A stretch of 64,000 bases of DNA from MGBC131033 sp910585655 (GTDB taxonomy: Bacteria; Bacillota; Clostridia; Lachnospirales; Lachnospiraceae), in NCBI GenBank assembly GCA_949502025.1, contig CATBCG010000048.1:1-64000 (forward strand), given 5' to 3'. Numbering within the stretch: the stretch's first letter is position 1; each line of letters starts with the position of its first letter. The notes below the pieces were generated by a model, which searched no databases, was not told where the DNA came from, and was given only the letters and a program-made list of their open reading frames with translations. A program made the translations under genes and the position numbers. This document shows, piece by piece, positions 1 through 9,280 of the stretch.

Positions 1-81
1 GACGGCAGCCATTTTTATGACTGCTTTATCGTGATGCTTCCATGATTGTTGAAAACATTTGTTGTCAAGGTTCAGTTCTTG

Positions 82-104
82 GCTACGAGTTTTATTTTCG
101 TAGC
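82..104. repeat. Small inverted repeat upstream of the O-acetylation genes
   Basis: Seven-base arms GCTACGA (82-88) and TCGTAGC (98-104) enclose a nine-base loop, with partly matching flanks (CTTG and CAAG). No T tract follows on either strand, so a terminator is not supported. The stretch 1-174 holds no convincing gene; this hairpin is all I can see there. Confidence 0.3.
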
Positions 105-174
105 AAGGTACTATAGCAGGGCTTTTGACCCCAACATCATTTTATTAGAGTATAATATGCTATGTAAAAATATA

Positions 175-203
175 TTGAAAATAGATATAATATGCGATAT
201 ACT
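175..203 (+). promoter_or_regulatory. Probable sigma-A promoter of the MBOAT/DHHW pair
   Basis: TTGAAA (175-180) and TATACT (198-203) are separated by exactly 17 bases and lie about 50 bases upstream of the MBOAT start. Another TATAAT at 151-156 has no well-spaced -35 box. This is inferred from consensus only. Confidence 0.5.
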
Positions 204-255
204 GAACGAGCAAATACGCTCGAAAGGTATTTTGGAAAAGAAAGACGGGGGTTAT

Positions 256-1686
256 ATGGTTTTTTCATCGGATGTGTTTTTATTTGCATTTTTTCCGCTT
301 TTGTTTGTGCTATATTACAATCCGTTCTGCAAAGGAAGAGGATTTCGGAATGTAGTTTTAGTTTTAGCCAGCCTAGGATTTTATGCGTGGGGCGAGCCGG
401 TTTTTGTTTTGGTAATGCTGGCTGCTATTTTGGTAAGCTGGTGGTGTGGGCAGCGGATTAGTTATTTGAAGCAGGAAGAACAGAGGAAACAAAAAAAGCT
501 TGTCTTGAGCCTGGGAATTGGCTTTTTTCTATGCCTGCTTTTTGGGTTCAAGTATTTATCCTTTTGCATGAGAGAGCTTGGTATTCTGCTGCATGCTGAA
601 TGGCGAACGCTATCTATTCCGCTGCCAGCAGGAGTTTCTTTTTTTACCTTTCAGTGTATGTCTTATTTGTTTGATATTTATTATGGCAAAGCGGAGGCAC
701 AAAAAAACATACTGAAAGTAGGTTTGTATGTGAGTTTATTTCCTCAGTTGATAGCAGGACCGATTGTACGATATGAGCAAATTGCAGGGGAAATAGAACA
801 ACGTAGGGAATCTCGAAAAGATATCGTAGAGGGAATGGAGCGATTTATTTTTGGATTAGGGAAAAAAGTGCTGCTTGCAAATTATATGGCTGTGATAGCA
901 GACAATTTGTTCTATGGAAATAGAAATTTAGCCATGTTGACGGCTTGGCTAGGAGCAATAGCCTATGCGCTTCAAATCTATTTTGATTTTTCGGGGTATT
1001 CGGATATGGCGATTGGATTGGGGAGAGTCTTTGGATTTCATTTTAAGGAAAATTTTTATTATCCTTATGTGTCTGGGAGTATAACAGAATTTTGGCGTAG
1101 ATGGCATATTTCCTTGAGCGGATGGTTCCGAGATTATGTTTATATTCCGTTAGGCGGAAACAGAGTAAAACAGATGCTTTGGATTAGAAATTTATTTGTA
1201 GTTTGGTTTTTGACCGGAATTTGGCATGGAGCAAACTGGACATTTCTTGTTTGGGGATTGTTTTACTTTGTATGCCTGCTGACGGAAAAACTGACCGGAT
1301 TGCCGGAAAAACTGGAAGCAGGTGCCTTGGGGATACGGGCTATAAGACATTTGTATACGATGGCGGCTGTAGTGATAGCCTGGGTGATGTTTCGTGCAGA
1401 TACTGTAACAAAAGGTATTCAGTACATAGGGTGGATGTTTGGCATTGATTCAGCCGGAGTTGTAGATGCTATGTTTTTATCTTATTTACAACGGGGAGGC
1501 ATTCTTTTTTTCATTGCTGTATTGTTTGCTATGCCGGTTTATCCGCTGTTGAAAAAGAAGTGCCAGAGGATAAAAGGTAAAATGGCAGAAGTGGCAGGAA
1601 GCTTGCTGATCATTGGTGTTTTCCTGTTATCTTTGTTAGTGGTAGTAAGTTCCAGTTACAATCCGTTTATTTATTTCAATTTTTAA
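256..1686 (+). CDS. MBOAT-family membrane O-acyltransferase (AlgI/DltB-like)
   Basis: This polytopic membrane protein of about 476 residues belongs to the membrane-bound O-acyltransferase family, whose members pass acetyl groups across the membrane to extracellular polysaccharide. The N-terminus MVFSSDVFLFAFFPLL is typical of the AlgI branch. The family-defining histidine is visible in GIWHGANW (about His324), and the conserved stretches FDFSGYSDMAIGLG and EFWRRWHISLS are present. An upstream in-frame extension to base 46 exists, but the ATG at 256 follows a G-rich ribosome binding site and gives the usual family N-terminus, so I chose it. The downstream DHHW protein is the expected periplasm- or exterior-facing partner. 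The acceptor polymer is unknown; the genes may belong to a locus that begins before the window. Confidence 0.9.
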   Translation: MVFSSDVFLFAFFPLLFVLYYNPFCKGRGFRNVVLVLASLGFYAWGEPVFVLVMLAAILVSWWCGQRISYLKQEEQRKQKKLVLSLGIGFFLCLLFGFKYLSFCMRELGILLHAEWRTLSIPLPAGVSFFTFQCMSYLFDIYYGKAEAQKNILKVGLYVSLFPQLIAGPIVRYEQIAGEIEQRRESRKDIVEGMERFIFGLGKKVLLANYMAVIADNLFYGNRNLAMLTAWLGAIAYALQIYFDFSGYSDMAIGLGRVFGFHFKENFYYPYVSGSITEFWRRWHISLSGWFRDYVYIPLGGNRVKQMLWIRNLFVVWFLTGIWHGANWTFLVWGLFYFVCLLTEKLTGLPEKLEAGALGIRAIRHLYTMAAVVIAWVMFRADTVTKGIQYIGWMFGIDSAGVVDAMFLSYLQRGGILFFIAVLFAMPVYPLLKKKCQRIKGKMAEVAGSLLIIGVFLLSLLVVVSSSYNPFIYFNF

Positions 1687-1753
1687 ATTTGCAACATATC
1701 GTCAGCAAATGCTACTATGCCCATCTACCGGTGGGCAGGAGGGAGAATAGAGT

Positions 1754-3145
1754 ATGAAAGTATCGCAGAAGGAAAAACAGCCTCGGGACTGGCACAGTAT
1801 AGGCATGTATCTTTGCCTGGGAATTTTGATTTTTTTTATGCTGACAGTGCTGCTCCGTTTTTTTACCAGACAAGTATTTGTAGAATTCTTGGGGATAGAG
1901 AACGGATTTACCCGTTTGGTCTTTATCGGTGCGGAAGAAATGGGAGAGAGCATTGTTAAAACAGAGGAAGAGACTCTTAAAATAGAAATAGATTGGAAAG
2001 AACGCTACCCGTTGCCGGAGGAAAATACTTTAAAAGGAGATAACGATTGGAAGAAAAATTTTGGGAAGGTAAGACAATGGAATCGGTTTGCAGAGGCTTT
2101 AAAAGAAAAAATTACAACTTATACAGGGGAAGGGCTATTGGGATATCCACTTTGGGTTAGCTTAGAAAGGCAATATGAAAAAGCGATTCGTTGGAACTTA
2201 TTTGTATACGATGGAACAAACGAGGTGGCATTTTTGCCAGACGGTTATTTGACGCATCTGTATGGTCGTCAGGAGACCAGTGAACTTGTTTCTTCCTCAG
2301 AAAGGCTATCTTCCTTTTGCAAAGAACAGGGCATTGGATTCCTTTATGTGCAGTCGCCGTTTAAGGTCAGTAAATATCAGGACAAAGATTTTTCCGGGGT
2401 GCTGGATTTTTCTAACGAGAATGCGGACAATTTACTAAAGGGATTATGGGAGCGTGGAATTTCTTTTTGGGATATCAGAGAGACTATTGAATCAGAAGGA
2501 TTTTCCCATCATGAATTGTTTTACCGTACCGATCATCATTGGAAGATAGAAACAGGGCTGTGGGCGGCAGGGCGTTTGGCGGAGAAACTCAACGAAGACT
2601 TCGGATTTCAGATAGATACAAGCTGTTTGGCAGCAGAAAAATTTCGCTCTGTTTTATATGAGGATTGGTTTTTAGGTTCGCAGGGAAAAAAAGTTACATT
2701 GGAACGTACAGATCCGGAAGATATTTGTTTGTTGTATCCGACGTATCCGACCAGACTGCATTATGAAATTCCAGACTTAGGGCTTGATACAGAGGGAGAT
2801 TTTTCGGTTGTATATAATAAAACACAAATCGAAGAAAGGGATTATTATACAAAAAGCCCTTATTCTGCATTTAATTATGGGGATTGCCCGGTAATTCAAA
2901 TAGAAAATCGGGAGAAAGAGAAAGGGCATGTACTGTTCATCAAGGATTCTTTTGTAAATTGCGTAGCTCCGTTTTTGGCTTTGGGAGTACAAACGGTAGA
3001 TGTGTTGGATATCCGGCATTTTGACGGCAGTGTAGAAGGCTTTATCAAAGAAAAAAATCCGGATATCGTAATTGTGATGTATAATCCCAGCTCGATTGGA
3101 AAGATAGACTGGAAAAGCCGATACAGTACGTTTGACTTTCGGTAA
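1754..3145 (+). CDS. DHHW-motif protein, AlgJ/AlgX-like acetyltransferase partner
   Basis: This 463-residue protein has one N-terminal membrane anchor (about residues 15-37) followed by an extracellular domain. It carries the diagnostic TDHHW motif (about 259-263) and a C-terminal KDSF motif (serine near 399), the arrangement of the SGNH-like AlgJ/AlgX/DHHW family, in which Asp/His and Ser act in O-acetyl transfer. The start follows a strong GGAGGGAG site. It sits 67 bases after the MBOAT gene, and the two almost certainly work as a pair for O-acetylation of a surface or wall glycan. A short TGCCCA/TGGGCA hairpin (1718-1737) lies just upstream of its ribosome binding site. Assignment to this family is strong; the substrate is not determinable here. 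Confidence 0.85.
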   Translation: MKVSQKEKQPRDWHSIGMYLCLGILIFFMLTVLLRFFTRQVFVEFLGIENGFTRLVFIGAEEMGESIVKTEEETLKIEIDWKERYPLPEENTLKGDNDWKKNFGKVRQWNRFAEALKEKITTYTGEGLLGYPLWVSLERQYEKAIRWNLFVYDGTNEVAFLPDGYLTHLYGRQETSELVSSSERLSSFCKEQGIGFLYVQSPFKVSKYQDKDFSGVLDFSNENADNLLKGLWERGISFWDIRETIESEGFSHHELFYRTDHHWKIETGLWAAGRLAEKLNEDFGFQIDTSCLAAEKFRSVLYEDWFLGSQGKKVTLERTDPEDICLLYPTYPTRLHYEIPDLGLDTEGDFSVVYNKTQIEERDYYTKSPYSAFNYGDCPVIQIENREKEKGHVLFIKDSFVNCVAPFLALGVQTVDVLDIRHFDGSVEGFIKEKNPDIVIVMYNPSSIGKIDWKSRYSTFDFR

Positions 3146-3177
3146 CAGATAGAAGGAATGGTCAGAACACAACAGTG

Positions 3178-3204
3178 TTAGCACTCGTCTCGAACGAGTG
3201 CTAA
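3178..3204. promoter_or_regulatory. CIRCE operator (HrcA binding site)
   Basis: TTAGCACTC (3178-3186) and GAGTGCTAA (3196-3204) are perfect consensus arms separated by the canonical nine bases. It lies immediately upstream of the -35 box of htpG. HrcA is the known repressor for this element; its gene is not in this window. Confidence 0.95.
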
Positions 3205-3211
3205 TTTTCTC

Positions 3212-3240
3212 TTGACAAACCAGAAAACACGTATTATCAT
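3212..3240 (+). promoter_or_regulatory. Sigma-A promoter of htpG
   Basis: TTGACA (3212-3217) and TATCAT (3235-3240) are spaced by 17 bases. The CIRCE element ends eight bases upstream of the -35 box, so HrcA could block polymerase access. The AAGGAG ribosome site (3274-3279) follows about 35 bases later. Confidence 0.75.
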
Positions 3241-3287
3241 AGATTACAGTGATATTTGTTAAAAGAATAAAACAAGGAGCTGATTGT

Positions 3288-5387
3288 ATGAGTACGATGG
3301 AACGGGGAAGCTTATCCATTACTTCCGAAAATATTTTTCCGATTATTAAAAAGTGGTTGTATTCGGATCACGATATTTTTGTCCGTGAAATGGTTTCCAA
3401 TGGTTGTGATGCGATTACTAAATTGAAAAAGCTTTCGCTGATGGGCGAATATGAAGCGCCGGAAGGGGAGCAGTACCGGATTGATGTGATTACCGACGCC
3501 GAAGAAAAGACACTGACCTTTGTCGATAACGGAATTGGTATGACCGCAGACGAAGTAAAAACCTACATCAATCAAATCGCCTTTTCCGGTGCGCAGAGTT
3601 TTTTGGAGCAGTACAAGGACAAGGCAAATGAGGATCAGATCATCGGGCATTTTGGTCTGGGCTTTTACTCTGCTTTTATGGTGGCAGATCGGGTGACGAT
3701 CGATACTCGTTCCTATCAGGAGGGCGCTGAGGCAGTACACTGGGAGTCTGAAGAGGGCGTAGAATTCGAGATGGGCGAAGGAGAGAGGGAGAGCCATGGG
3801 ACGACGATTACTCTTTATCTGAATGAGGACAGCTATGAGTTTTCCAACGAATACCGAATCAAAGAAGTGTTGGAGAAATATTGTTCCTTTATGCCGGTAG
3901 AGATTTATTATACCAATGCCAATGAAGTCAAGGAAGAGCCGCAGCCGGAGGTAGTAGACGCCGAAGCCAAGACGGTATCCGAGGGCGAAACTGCCGAGGA
4001 AGCCGAAGGCGAAGCAGGAGAGGAAGGAACTGCAAAAACAGAGGAGCCAAAAGAAAAACCAGTCAATAACCCGACTCCGCTTTGGACCAAGCATCCAAAC
4101 GACTGTACGGAGGAGGAATACAAGGAATTTTACCGTCATGTATTCCACGATTACAAGGAGCCGTTGTTCTGGATTCACTTGAATATGGATTATCCGTTTA
4201 ATTTAAAGGGTATTTTGTATTTCCCGAAAATCAATATGGAATACGATGCGATTGAGGGGACGATTAAGCTCTATAACAATCAAGTCTTTATCGCGGATAA
4301 TATCAAAGAGGTAATTCCGGAATTTCTGTTATTGTTAAAGGGTGTCATCGACTGCCCGGATTTGCCGTTAAACGTATCCAGAAGCGCTCTGCAAAACGAT
4401 GGTTTTGTAAAAAAGATTTCCGATTATATTACGAAAAAGGTAGCGGATAAGCTTTCCGGTATGTATAAGGTAGAACGGGAAAATTATGAAAAATACTGGG
4501 ATGATATCAGTCCGTTTATTAAATTCGGGTGTTTAAAAGACGAGAAATTTGAAGAAAAGATGCGTGATTATATCATCTTTAAAAACCTGGAAGGCAAATA
4601 CGTTACGCTGCCGGAGTATTTAGAGGCGTCAAAAGGCGAGAAGCCTGCTGAAGAGACCTCGGCAGAGAATACGGAAGCTTCGGAGGAGACAGAAGAGACG
4701 GCTGCGCCAGCAGAAAACGATACGGCTACAGAAGGTGACGCGGCTGAGAGTGATACTTCCGAGGAGGAAAAGAAACCATCAATCGTTTATTATGTGACCG
4801 ATTTGGTGCAGCAGAGCCAGTATGTCAATATGTTTAAGGAATCTGGGCTGGATGCTGTGATTTTGACACATAACATTGATCAACCGTTTATCAACAGCTT
4901 AGAGGCAAAGAAAGAAGAGATTCGCTTCCAGCGGATTGATGCGGATGTGACAGATACATTCCGCAATGAGATACCGGAGGAGGAACTCAAGGAAAAAACA
5001 GATGCGCTGACGGAGTTGTTCCGTAAGGTACTGGGCAAGGAGAGGCTGGAAGTAAAAGTGGAAAGCCTGAAAAACGAAAAGATTTCTTCGATGATTACCT
5101 TGTCGGAGGAGAGCAGACGGATGCAGGATATGATGAGAATGTATAACATGAACGGCATGGGCATGGATACGGATATGTTCGGCGGCGGAGAAACGTTGGT
5201 TTTAAATGCCGAAAATGCTTTGGTGCAGTATGTGTTTGAACATAAGGAAGAAGAGAGCGTCGGTTTGTTCTGCGAACAGCTCTATGATTTGGCGATGATC
5301 AGCCACAAACCGTTGGCGCCGGAGGCTATGACGAAGTTTATTGCCAGAAGCAATGAAATTTTGTTAAAGCTTTCCGGACAGGCATAA
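3288..5387 (+). CDS. htpG: Molecular chaperone HtpG (Hsp90)
   Basis: This 699-residue bacterial Hsp90 is an ATP-dependent dimeric cytosolic chaperone. The GHKL ATPase domain shows the lid and nucleotide motifs (DNGIGM, GHFGLGFYSAFM), the middle domain follows, and the C-terminal dimerisation domain is intact. I chose the ATG after AAGGAG rather than the alternative start at 3249. Two acidic low-complexity stretches stand out. The first, about residues 216-260, is at the usual N-to-middle linker position. The second, about 450-496, is inserted in the middle domain between LPEYLEASK and IVYYVTD. Both are Glu/Ala/Thr-rich, and the protein is longer than E. coli HtpG. A CIRCE element upstream indicates HrcA heat-shock control. 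Confidence 0.97.
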   Translation: MSTMERGSLSITSENIFPIIKKWLYSDHDIFVREMVSNGCDAITKLKKLSLMGEYEAPEGEQYRIDVITDAEEKTLTFVDNGIGMTADEVKTYINQIAFSGAQSFLEQYKDKANEDQIIGHFGLGFYSAFMVADRVTIDTRSYQEGAEAVHWESEEGVEFEMGEGERESHGTTITLYLNEDSYEFSNEYRIKEVLEKYCSFMPVEIYYTNANEVKEEPQPEVVDAEAKTVSEGETAEEAEGEAGEEGTAKTEEPKEKPVNNPTPLWTKHPNDCTEEEYKEFYRHVFHDYKEPLFWIHLNMDYPFNLKGILYFPKINMEYDAIEGTIKLYNNQVFIADNIKEVIPEFLLLLKGVIDCPDLPLNVSRSALQNDGFVKKISDYITKKVADKLSGMYKVERENYEKYWDDISPFIKFGCLKDEKFEEKMRDYIIFKNLEGKYVTLPEYLEASKGEKPAEETSAENTEASEETEETAAPAENDTATEGDAAESDTSEEEKKPSIVYYVTDLVQQSQYVNMFKESGLDAVILTHNIDQPFINSLEAKKEEIRFQRIDADVTDTFRNEIPEEELKEKTDALTELFRKVLGKERLEVKVESLKNEKISSMITLSEESRRMQDMMRMYNMNGMGMDTDMFGGGETLVLNAENALVQYVFEHKEEESVGLFCEQLYDLAMISHKPLAPEAMTKFIARSNEILLKLSGQA

Positions 5388-5399
5388 ACAGGAAACAGA

Positions 5400-5448
5400 C
5401 AGCAAAGCAGACCAGCAGAGGATATACTCGAAATGGTTTGCTTTGCTG
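5400..5448. repeat. Long hairpin between htpG and apt
   Basis: Fifteen-base arms (5400-5414 and 5434-5448, one G-T position) based on CAGCAAAGCA and TGCTTTGCTG enclose a 19-base loop. No T run follows on the plus strand, so it is a poor intrinsic terminator. It may protect or partly terminate the htpG mRNA. Confidence 0.5.
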
Positions 5449-5482
5449 ATCCCGTAAAAAAAAGAGAGGGAGGCTAAAAAAG

Positions 5483-6007
5483 ATGAAACGACTAGAGGAT
5501 TATGTAAGAAGTATCCCGGATTTTCCGGAAGAAGGTATTATTTTCCGGGATATTACAACGGTGCTACAGGATAAGGACGGACTGCGGATGGCAGTGGATC
5601 AGATGCAGGCTTGCCTGGGAGACGTAGAGTATGACGTAGTGTTAGGACCGGAGTCAAGAGGTTTTATTTTTGGTGTGCCGATTGCCTACAATATGCACAA
5701 GCCGTTCGTTCCGGTAAGAAAAAAGGGAAAGCTGCCGTGTGAGACGGTTTCGATGGAATATGATTTAGAATATGGTACGGCAACGATTGAATTACATAAA
5801 GATGCGATAAAGCCTGGGCAAAAGGTGGTAATCATTGACGATTTGATCGCTACCGGGGGGACGATTGAAGCGATTACCAAGCTGGTAGAAATGTTGGGCG
5901 GCGAGGTAGTAAAGATCGTATTTCTGATGGAGTTAGAGGGCCTGGAAGGCAGAAAGCGTTTAGAGCAGTACGACGTTTCTTCTGTGATTCGCTATCCGGG
6001 AAAGTAG
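5483..6007 (+). CDS. apt: Adenine phosphoribosyltransferase
   Basis: This 174-residue type I phosphoribosyltransferase converts adenine and PRPP to AMP in purine salvage. The PRPP-binding loop is clear (VVIIDDLIATGGT, about residues 115-127), as are the N-terminal DFPEEGIIFRDIT segment and the LGPESRGF motif characteristic of Apt. Length is normal for the family. The start follows AGAGGGAGG. It precedes relA in the same direction, a neighbourhood common in Firmicutes, but a terminator-like hairpin and a strong promoter separate the two here. Confidence 0.96.
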   Translation: MKRLEDYVRSIPDFPEEGIIFRDITTVLQDKDGLRMAVDQMQACLGDVEYDVVLGPESRGFIFGVPIAYNMHKPFVPVRKKGKLPCETVSMEYDLEYGTATIELHKDAIKPGQKVVIIDDLIATGGTIEAITKLVEMLGGEVVKIVFLMELEGLEGRKRLEQYDVSSVIRYPGK

Positions 6008-6069
6008 TAATGGTGAACCGGGCGCGGTTGCCGGAAGGAAACATTTTCTATTTTGTTCGCTAAGACGGG

Positions 6070-6118
6070 GCTGTGAAAAATGGTATTTTAAACATTCCAT
6101 TTTTTCACAGCTCTTTGT
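6070..6118 (+). terminator. Probable intrinsic terminator after apt
   Basis: GCTGTGAAAAATGG (6070-6083) pairs with CCATTTTTTCACAGC (6097-6111) with one bulged base, followed by a moderately T-rich tail. It separates apt from the relA promoter. Confidence 0.6.
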
Positions 6119-6156
6119 GTTTTCCGTTAGAACCTTTCTTTCCCGTCGATTTATGG

Positions 6157-6185
6157 TTGATTTTTTGCGAAGGACTAAGTATAAT
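6157..6185 (+). promoter_or_regulatory. Sigma-A promoter of the relA operon
   Basis: TTGATT (6157-6162) and TATAAT (6180-6185) are spaced by 17 bases. The relA start lies about 58 bases downstream of the -10 box. Confidence 0.75.
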
Positions 6186-6243
6186 GTACGAAAAGAACTA
6201 TTAAATAAGGAAAGTAAAGAAATGCAGCAGGTGGTGAGAGGAC

Positions 6244-8556
6244 ATGGAACTGAAACGTGGGAAGGATGAAATTTGTGAACAGAGCGTATCCGAAGCGAGC
6301 TTAGACAGTATGCCGGTGCCGGAAGCCTTTACGCCTCCGGAGGAGCTGTTTACAGAGCTGGTAGGAACGATTCGCGCTTATCATCCGTCTGCGGATATTT
6401 CGCAGATAGAAAAGGCATACCGGATTGCAGACGAAGCCCACCAGGGACAGCTTAGAAAGTCGGGGGAGCCTTATATCAGCCATCCTTTGTGTGTGGGGAT
6501 TATTCTGGCAGAGCTGGAGCTGGATAAGGAAACGATTGTAGCAGGGCTTTTGCATGATGTGATCGAGGATACCGTATATACTTATGAGGATGTTGTCAGA
6601 GAATTTGGGGAGGAAGTCGCGCTGCTTGTAGACGGCGTAACAAAGCTGACCCAGTTGAATTATTCCAAGGATAAAGTGGAAGTACAGGCGGAGAATCTGC
6701 GGAAAATGTTCCTTGCTATGGCGAAGGATATTCGGGTGATTCTGATTAAGCTTGCAGACAGGCTTCACAACATGCGTACGATGGAGTACCAGACAGCGGT
6801 CAAGCAGATTGAAAAATCCAGGGAAACAATGGATATTTATGCGCCGATTGCCCAGCGTCTGGGAATTTCCAAGGTAAAGATTGAGTTAGATGATCTGTCG
6901 TTAAAGTATCTGGAACCGCAGGTATATGAGGACTTGACAGAAAAGATTGCCCTGCGGAAGACAGAACGTGAGGCGTTTATCAAAGGGATTATGGAGGAAG
7001 TCAGCCATCATATCAGGGAAGCAGGGATTGAAGCAAAGGTCAGCGGACGGATAAAGCATTTTTTCAGTATTTATAAAAAGATGGTCAATCAGAACAAAAC
7101 GCTCGATCAGATTTACGATTTGTTTGCCGTACGGATTATGGTGGAATCTGTCAGGGACTGTTATGCGGCTCTTGGCGTAATTCATGAGATGTATACGCCG
7201 ATTCCGGGGCGGTTTAAGGATTATATCGCTATGCCAAAGTCCAATATGTACCAGTCTTTGCATACGACGTTAATCGGACCGCAGGGACAGCCGTTTGAAA
7301 TCCAGATCCGGACGTATGAAATGCACCGGACGGCAGAGTATGGAATTGCTGCTCATTGGAAATATAAGGAAGGTCAGGACGGAAAAAATTCCAAGGACAG
7401 CGAGGCGGCGAAGTTTACCTGGCTGCGGCAGATTTTGGAATGGCAGACAGATATGGACGACAACCGGGAGTTTTTGGGGCTGTTAAAAAACGATCTGGAT
7501 TTGTTTTCGGACAGCGTTTATTGTTTTACGCCGTCCGGGGATGTGAAAAACCTGCCGGCAGGCTCTACCCCTATTGATTTTGCTTATAACATCCATAGCG
7601 CGGTAGGCAATAAAATGGTTGGCGCCAGAGTAAATGGTCGCCTGGCAACCATCGACTATGTAATCCAAAATGGGGATCGTATTGAGATCATTACGTCTCA
7701 AAACAGTAAAGGACCAAGCCGTGATTGGTTAAACCTCGTCAAAAGCACCCAGGCAAAAAATAAAATCAACCAATGGTTTAAGACCGAGTTAAAGGAGGAC
7801 AACATTGTCCGCGGCAAGGAGCTGTTAGCCGCCTATTGCAAGGGGAAAAACATTGTTTTAAGCGAACTGCTGAAAACGGAGTTTATGAATCCGACCATGC
7901 AAAAATATGGGTTCCGGGACTGGGATTCGGTCTATGCGGCAATCGGGCATGGAGGCTTAAAGGAAGGACAGGTTGTCGGTAAGCTGCAGGACGAATACCG
8001 GAAAAAGTATGAAAAGGAACTGACGGACGAACAGGTATTAGAGCAGTTGGCAGAGCTGCAGTCCGACGGAAAGCCGCCGAAAAATTCCAAGTCCAAAGGC
8101 GGGATTGTAGTAAAGGGAATTCATGATGTGGCAGCTCGGTTTTCTAAGTGTTGCACTCCGGTACCAGGGGATGAGATTGTCGGTTTTGTAACAAGAGGGC
8201 GGGGAATTTCCATTCATCGAACCGATTGCGTCAACATAATCAATCTCAGCGAGGAGGAGCGCTACCGGCTGATCGATGCAGAATGGTCGCCGGAGGTTTT
8301 AGGGCAGTCCAACCAGCTCTATACGACAGAGCTTCGTATTTTTGCCAATAACCGCAACGGTATTTTGGTAGATGTTACAAGGTTGTTTACAGAAGCGCAG
8401 ATTACGATTAGCACGATATCGGCTAGGGCAAGCAAAAAAGGAACCGTAACCATAGACGTGGTATTTGAAATCAAAGACACAGGGCAGTTGTCGGCAGTCG
8501 TCGGCAAAATACAAAACTTACAGGGCGTCTTAGATATTGAACGAACCACTGGCTAA
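6244..8556 (+). CDS. relA: Bifunctional (p)ppGpp synthetase/hydrolase (Rel)
   Basis: This 770-residue long RSH protein makes and degrades the stringent-response alarmone. The N-terminal hydrolase domain keeps the HD signature (ISHP, LLHDVIEDT, ADRLHNMRT), so hydrolysis should be active. The synthetase domain follows (YDLFAVRIM, GRFKDYIAMPKSNMYQSLHT), then TGS (CFTPSGDVKNLPAGSTPIDF, near residue 420), a helical/zinc-finger region (SKCCTPVPGDEI) and a C-terminal ACT domain. This is the usual single Rel of Firmicutes. A strong promoter and terminator upstream make it the first gene of an operon with the MBL hydrolase, hemZ and probably the HD protein. Confidence 0.97.
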   Translation: MELKRGKDEICEQSVSEASLDSMPVPEAFTPPEELFTELVGTIRAYHPSADISQIEKAYRIADEAHQGQLRKSGEPYISHPLCVGIILAELELDKETIVAGLLHDVIEDTVYTYEDVVREFGEEVALLVDGVTKLTQLNYSKDKVEVQAENLRKMFLAMAKDIRVILIKLADRLHNMRTMEYQTAVKQIEKSRETMDIYAPIAQRLGISKVKIELDDLSLKYLEPQVYEDLTEKIALRKTEREAFIKGIMEEVSHHIREAGIEAKVSGRIKHFFSIYKKMVNQNKTLDQIYDLFAVRIMVESVRDCYAALGVIHEMYTPIPGRFKDYIAMPKSNMYQSLHTTLIGPQGQPFEIQIRTYEMHRTAEYGIAAHWKYKEGQDGKNSKDSEAAKFTWLRQILEWQTDMDDNREFLGLLKNDLDLFSDSVYCFTPSGDVKNLPAGSTPIDFAYNIHSAVGNKMVGARVNGRLATIDYVIQNGDRIEIITSQNSKGPSRDWLNLVKSTQAKNKINQWFKTELKEDNIVRGKELLAAYCKGKNIVLSELLKTEFMNPTMQKYGFRDWDSVYAAIGHGGLKEGQVVGKLQDEYRKKYEKELTDEQVLEQLAELQSDGKPPKNSKSKGGIVVKGIHDVAARFSKCCTPVPGDEIVGFVTRGRGISIHRTDCVNIINLSEEERYRLIDAEWSPEVLGQSNQLYTTELRIFANNRNGILVDVTRLFTEAQITISTISARASKKGTVTIDVVFEIKDTGQLSAVVGKIQNLQGVLDIERTTG

Positions 8557-8572
8557 AGGAGAGGGAATAGTC

Positions 8573-9280
8573 ATGAGAAGGCGGCCAAAAAGATTGGATT
8601 CTACTATCAATCGTTTGGATGGCAGAGAAGAGGATATCCATATTGAACGTTTGATTGTAGGAATGGTACAGACGAATTGTTATATTTTAGAAAACCAAAA
8701 AGAGAAACGGGCAGTTGTGATCGATCCGGGGGACGGGGAAGAAGAGATTGTAAGCGCGCTGGAAAAAAAGGGGCTGAAACTGGAAGCGGTGCTGCTGACA
8801 CATGGGCATTTTGATCATGGGCTGGCAGCGGGCGGGCTGGCAGAACGGTTCCAGGCGCCGATTTATGCCAACGAGACAGAGCGGGGATTGCTGTCCGATC
8901 CCCATCTAACAGCGTCTTTTTTGCTGCCGGGTTTGTCGTTTACTTTAAAGCCGGAGCGCTGGATAAAAGGCGGTGAGCGTCTGAGACTGGCTGGAGTAGG
9001 GCTTATCGTCTTGGATACGCCGGGGCATACCATCGGAAGTACCAGTTATTATCTGCCGGATTATCAGGTAGTTTTTTCCGGAGATACCCTGTTTTGCGGA
9101 AGCATTGGGCGGACGGATTTGCCGACGGGGAACACATCCATGCTGTTTGCATCTATCCGGGATGTGTTGTTTGAACTTCCGCCCGGGACAATGGTACTAC
9201 CGGGGCATGGCGGCAGTACGACGATCGAGTTGGAGAGAAGATATAACCCGTATCTGGAAGAAAGTGGGTTTTGGGAATGA
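8573..9280 (+). CDS. MBL-fold metallo-hydrolase, glyoxalase II-like
   Basis: This 235-residue metallo-beta-lactamase fold hydrolase has the complete metal-binding set: LLTHGHFDHG, the DTPGHTIGS histidine, the FSGDTLF aspartate and LPGHGG. It resembles the YqgX/YcbL-type small glyoxalase II homologues that hydrolyse thioesters such as S-lactoyl conjugates; the real substrate cannot be read from sequence. The start at 8573 follows AAAGGAGAGGG; an in-frame codon at 8537 would overlap relA and lacks a site. The stop overlaps the hemZ start as ATGA, so translation is likely coupled. Confidence 0.85.
   Translation: MRRRPKRLDSTINRLDGREEDIHIERLIVGMVQTNCYILENQKEKRAVVIDPGDGEEEIVSALEKKGLKLEAVLLTHGHFDHGLAAGGLAERFQAPIYANETERGLLSDPHLTASFLLPGLSFTLKPERWIKGGERLRLAGVGLIVLDTPGHTIGSTSYYLPDYQVVFSGDTLFCGSIGRTDLPTGNTSMLFASIRDVLFELPPGTMVLPGHGGSTTIELERRYNPYLEESGFWE

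Noticed and set aside
3312..4178. Long open frame on the minus strand opposite htpG
   Set aside because: It is a mirror of the strongly coding htpG frame, has no family motif, and no ribosome site or promoter on that strand.
5400..5448. Hairpin after htpG as an intrinsic terminator
   Set aside because: No T tract on the plus strand; listed only as a hairpin.
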